A stretch of DNA of 5,670 nt from JBGOUJ01 sp041477005 (lineage in GTDB: Bacteria > Acidobacteriota > Terriglobia > Bryobacterales > JACQDG01): assembly GCA_041477005.1 (NCBI GenBank), contig JBGOUJ010000518.1:1-5670 (forward strand). The letters are read 5' to 3'. A program made the translations under genes and the position numbers. The notes under the pieces were generated by a model. It did not search any database, was not told the origin of the DNA, and saw only the letters and a program-made list of their open reading frames with translations. Positions 5,299 to 5,670 of this stretch are shown in pieces. Each line of letters opens with the position of its first letter. Position 1 is the first letter of the stretch.

Positions 5299-5670
5299 TC
5301 ACTGGATCGCTACGGTGACCCCGCTTTGGCTGATGTATTGACCGACCGTTGCCAAGACCGGCACCGCGCCTCCTGTGACACCGGTGGGGAGCTGAACATT
5401 AATTTGAACCACTCCGTTGACCAAGCCCGGCGCCGCGCCCGCGTAAAGCACCTGGGCGGGTTGCCCAGCCACCAGAACCGAGACGCTTGCCTTCAGTGGC
5501 GCGGCGGCAGTCGCCAGTCCCCCGTCAACCGCCGAGCCCTGGAGCGCGCCGCCGCCGGTGCCGTACAACAGGATCACCGATCCCGCTTTCGCGGGATTCG
5601 AGGGCGAATTCACGCTGTAGTCCTGGTTGAGAATCGCCCCTTGGCCGAAGCCCCCGCCCAAGGCGGTGAA
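5299..5670 (-). CDS. C-terminal part of a second TIGR03437-type domain protein (cut by window edge)
   Basis: The frame is open to the right edge and ends with TGA at 5299; 123 residues are visible, starting FTALGGGFGQGAILNQDYSV. The stretch GQGAILNQDYSVNSPSNP, then AGSVILLYGTG, then VLYAGAAPGLVNGVVQINVQ and a final GVTVAIQ, is the typical second half of the TIGR03437-type domain common in Solibacter-like Acidobacteriota. It aligns by eye with the end of the neighbouring large protein (QGAIVIS, ITIYCTGLG, VGVYQVNVEVP, NTVTIAVK). The domain occurs at the C-terminus of many secreted proteins with different N-terminal parts, so this protein's function cannot be judged from the window. A TTG at 5661 is an internal leucine codon, not a start. 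Confidence 0.88.
   Translation of the reverse strand, partial: FTALGGGFGQGAILNQDYSVNSPSNPAKAGSVILLYGTGGGALQGSAVDGGLATAAAPLKASVSVLVAGQPAQVLYAGAAPGLVNGVVQINVQLPTGVTGGAVPVLATVGQYISQSGVTVAIQ

Noticed and set aside
1..5670. Mobile element, CRISPR array, toxin-antitoxin or defence system
   Set aside because: No transposase, integrase, terminal inverted repeats with target duplications, spaced repeats or nuclease-type motifs were seen on either strand; all long frames are accounted for by five ordinary genes.

Overview
The window looks like chromosomal DNA from a GC-rich member of the Acidobacteriota, probably of the Solibacter/Bryobacter type. The main reason is that two neighbouring minus-strand genes both end in the paired beta-sandwich C-terminal domain (TIGR03437 type) that is greatly expanded in Candidatus Solibacter and its relatives. 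This placement is inference from protein style, not from a marker gene.

Layout. Positions 1-215 (minus) hold the N-terminal part of a hemerythrin-like HHE protein that runs off the left edge. A divergent intergenic region (216-373) carries a dyad, a GC hairpin and a TATAAT box just in front of the next gene. Positions 374-1363 (plus) encode an exported SMP-30/gluconolactonase-family beta-propeller enzyme. After 57 nt comes bfr (1421-1891, plus), a complete heme-type bacterioferritin with an intact diiron centre and a strong Shine-Dalgarno. A 323-nt convergent gap (1892-2214) has no credible gene but several short inverted repeats. Positions 2215-5100 (minus) encode a 961-residue exported protein: signal peptide, N-terminal beta-sandwich, FG-GAP/VCBS propeller with six calcium-type loops plus a degenerate seventh blade, a short FxxxYYL...HYL motif module, then the TIGR03437-type C-terminus. 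A 198-nt gap (5101-5298) may hold its promoter, and 5299-5670 (minus) is the C-terminus of a second TIGR03437-type protein that enters from the right edge.

How the genes relate. Hemerythrin-like and bacterioferritin proteins both bind non-heme diiron and fit oxygen/iron handling, but they are divergent and no shared regulation is proven. The SMP-30 gene and bfr are co-directional and could be co-transcribed, although bfr has its own strong ribosome binding site. The minus-strand pair on the right encodes secreted or surface proteins of unknown function.

I see no mobile element, CRISPR array, RNA gene or recognisable defence system. The points most worth a second look are the modular surface protein (its degenerate blade, linker motif and T9 tract inside a calcium loop), the apparently leaderless SMP-30 gene, and interleaved inverted repeats in the convergent gap.
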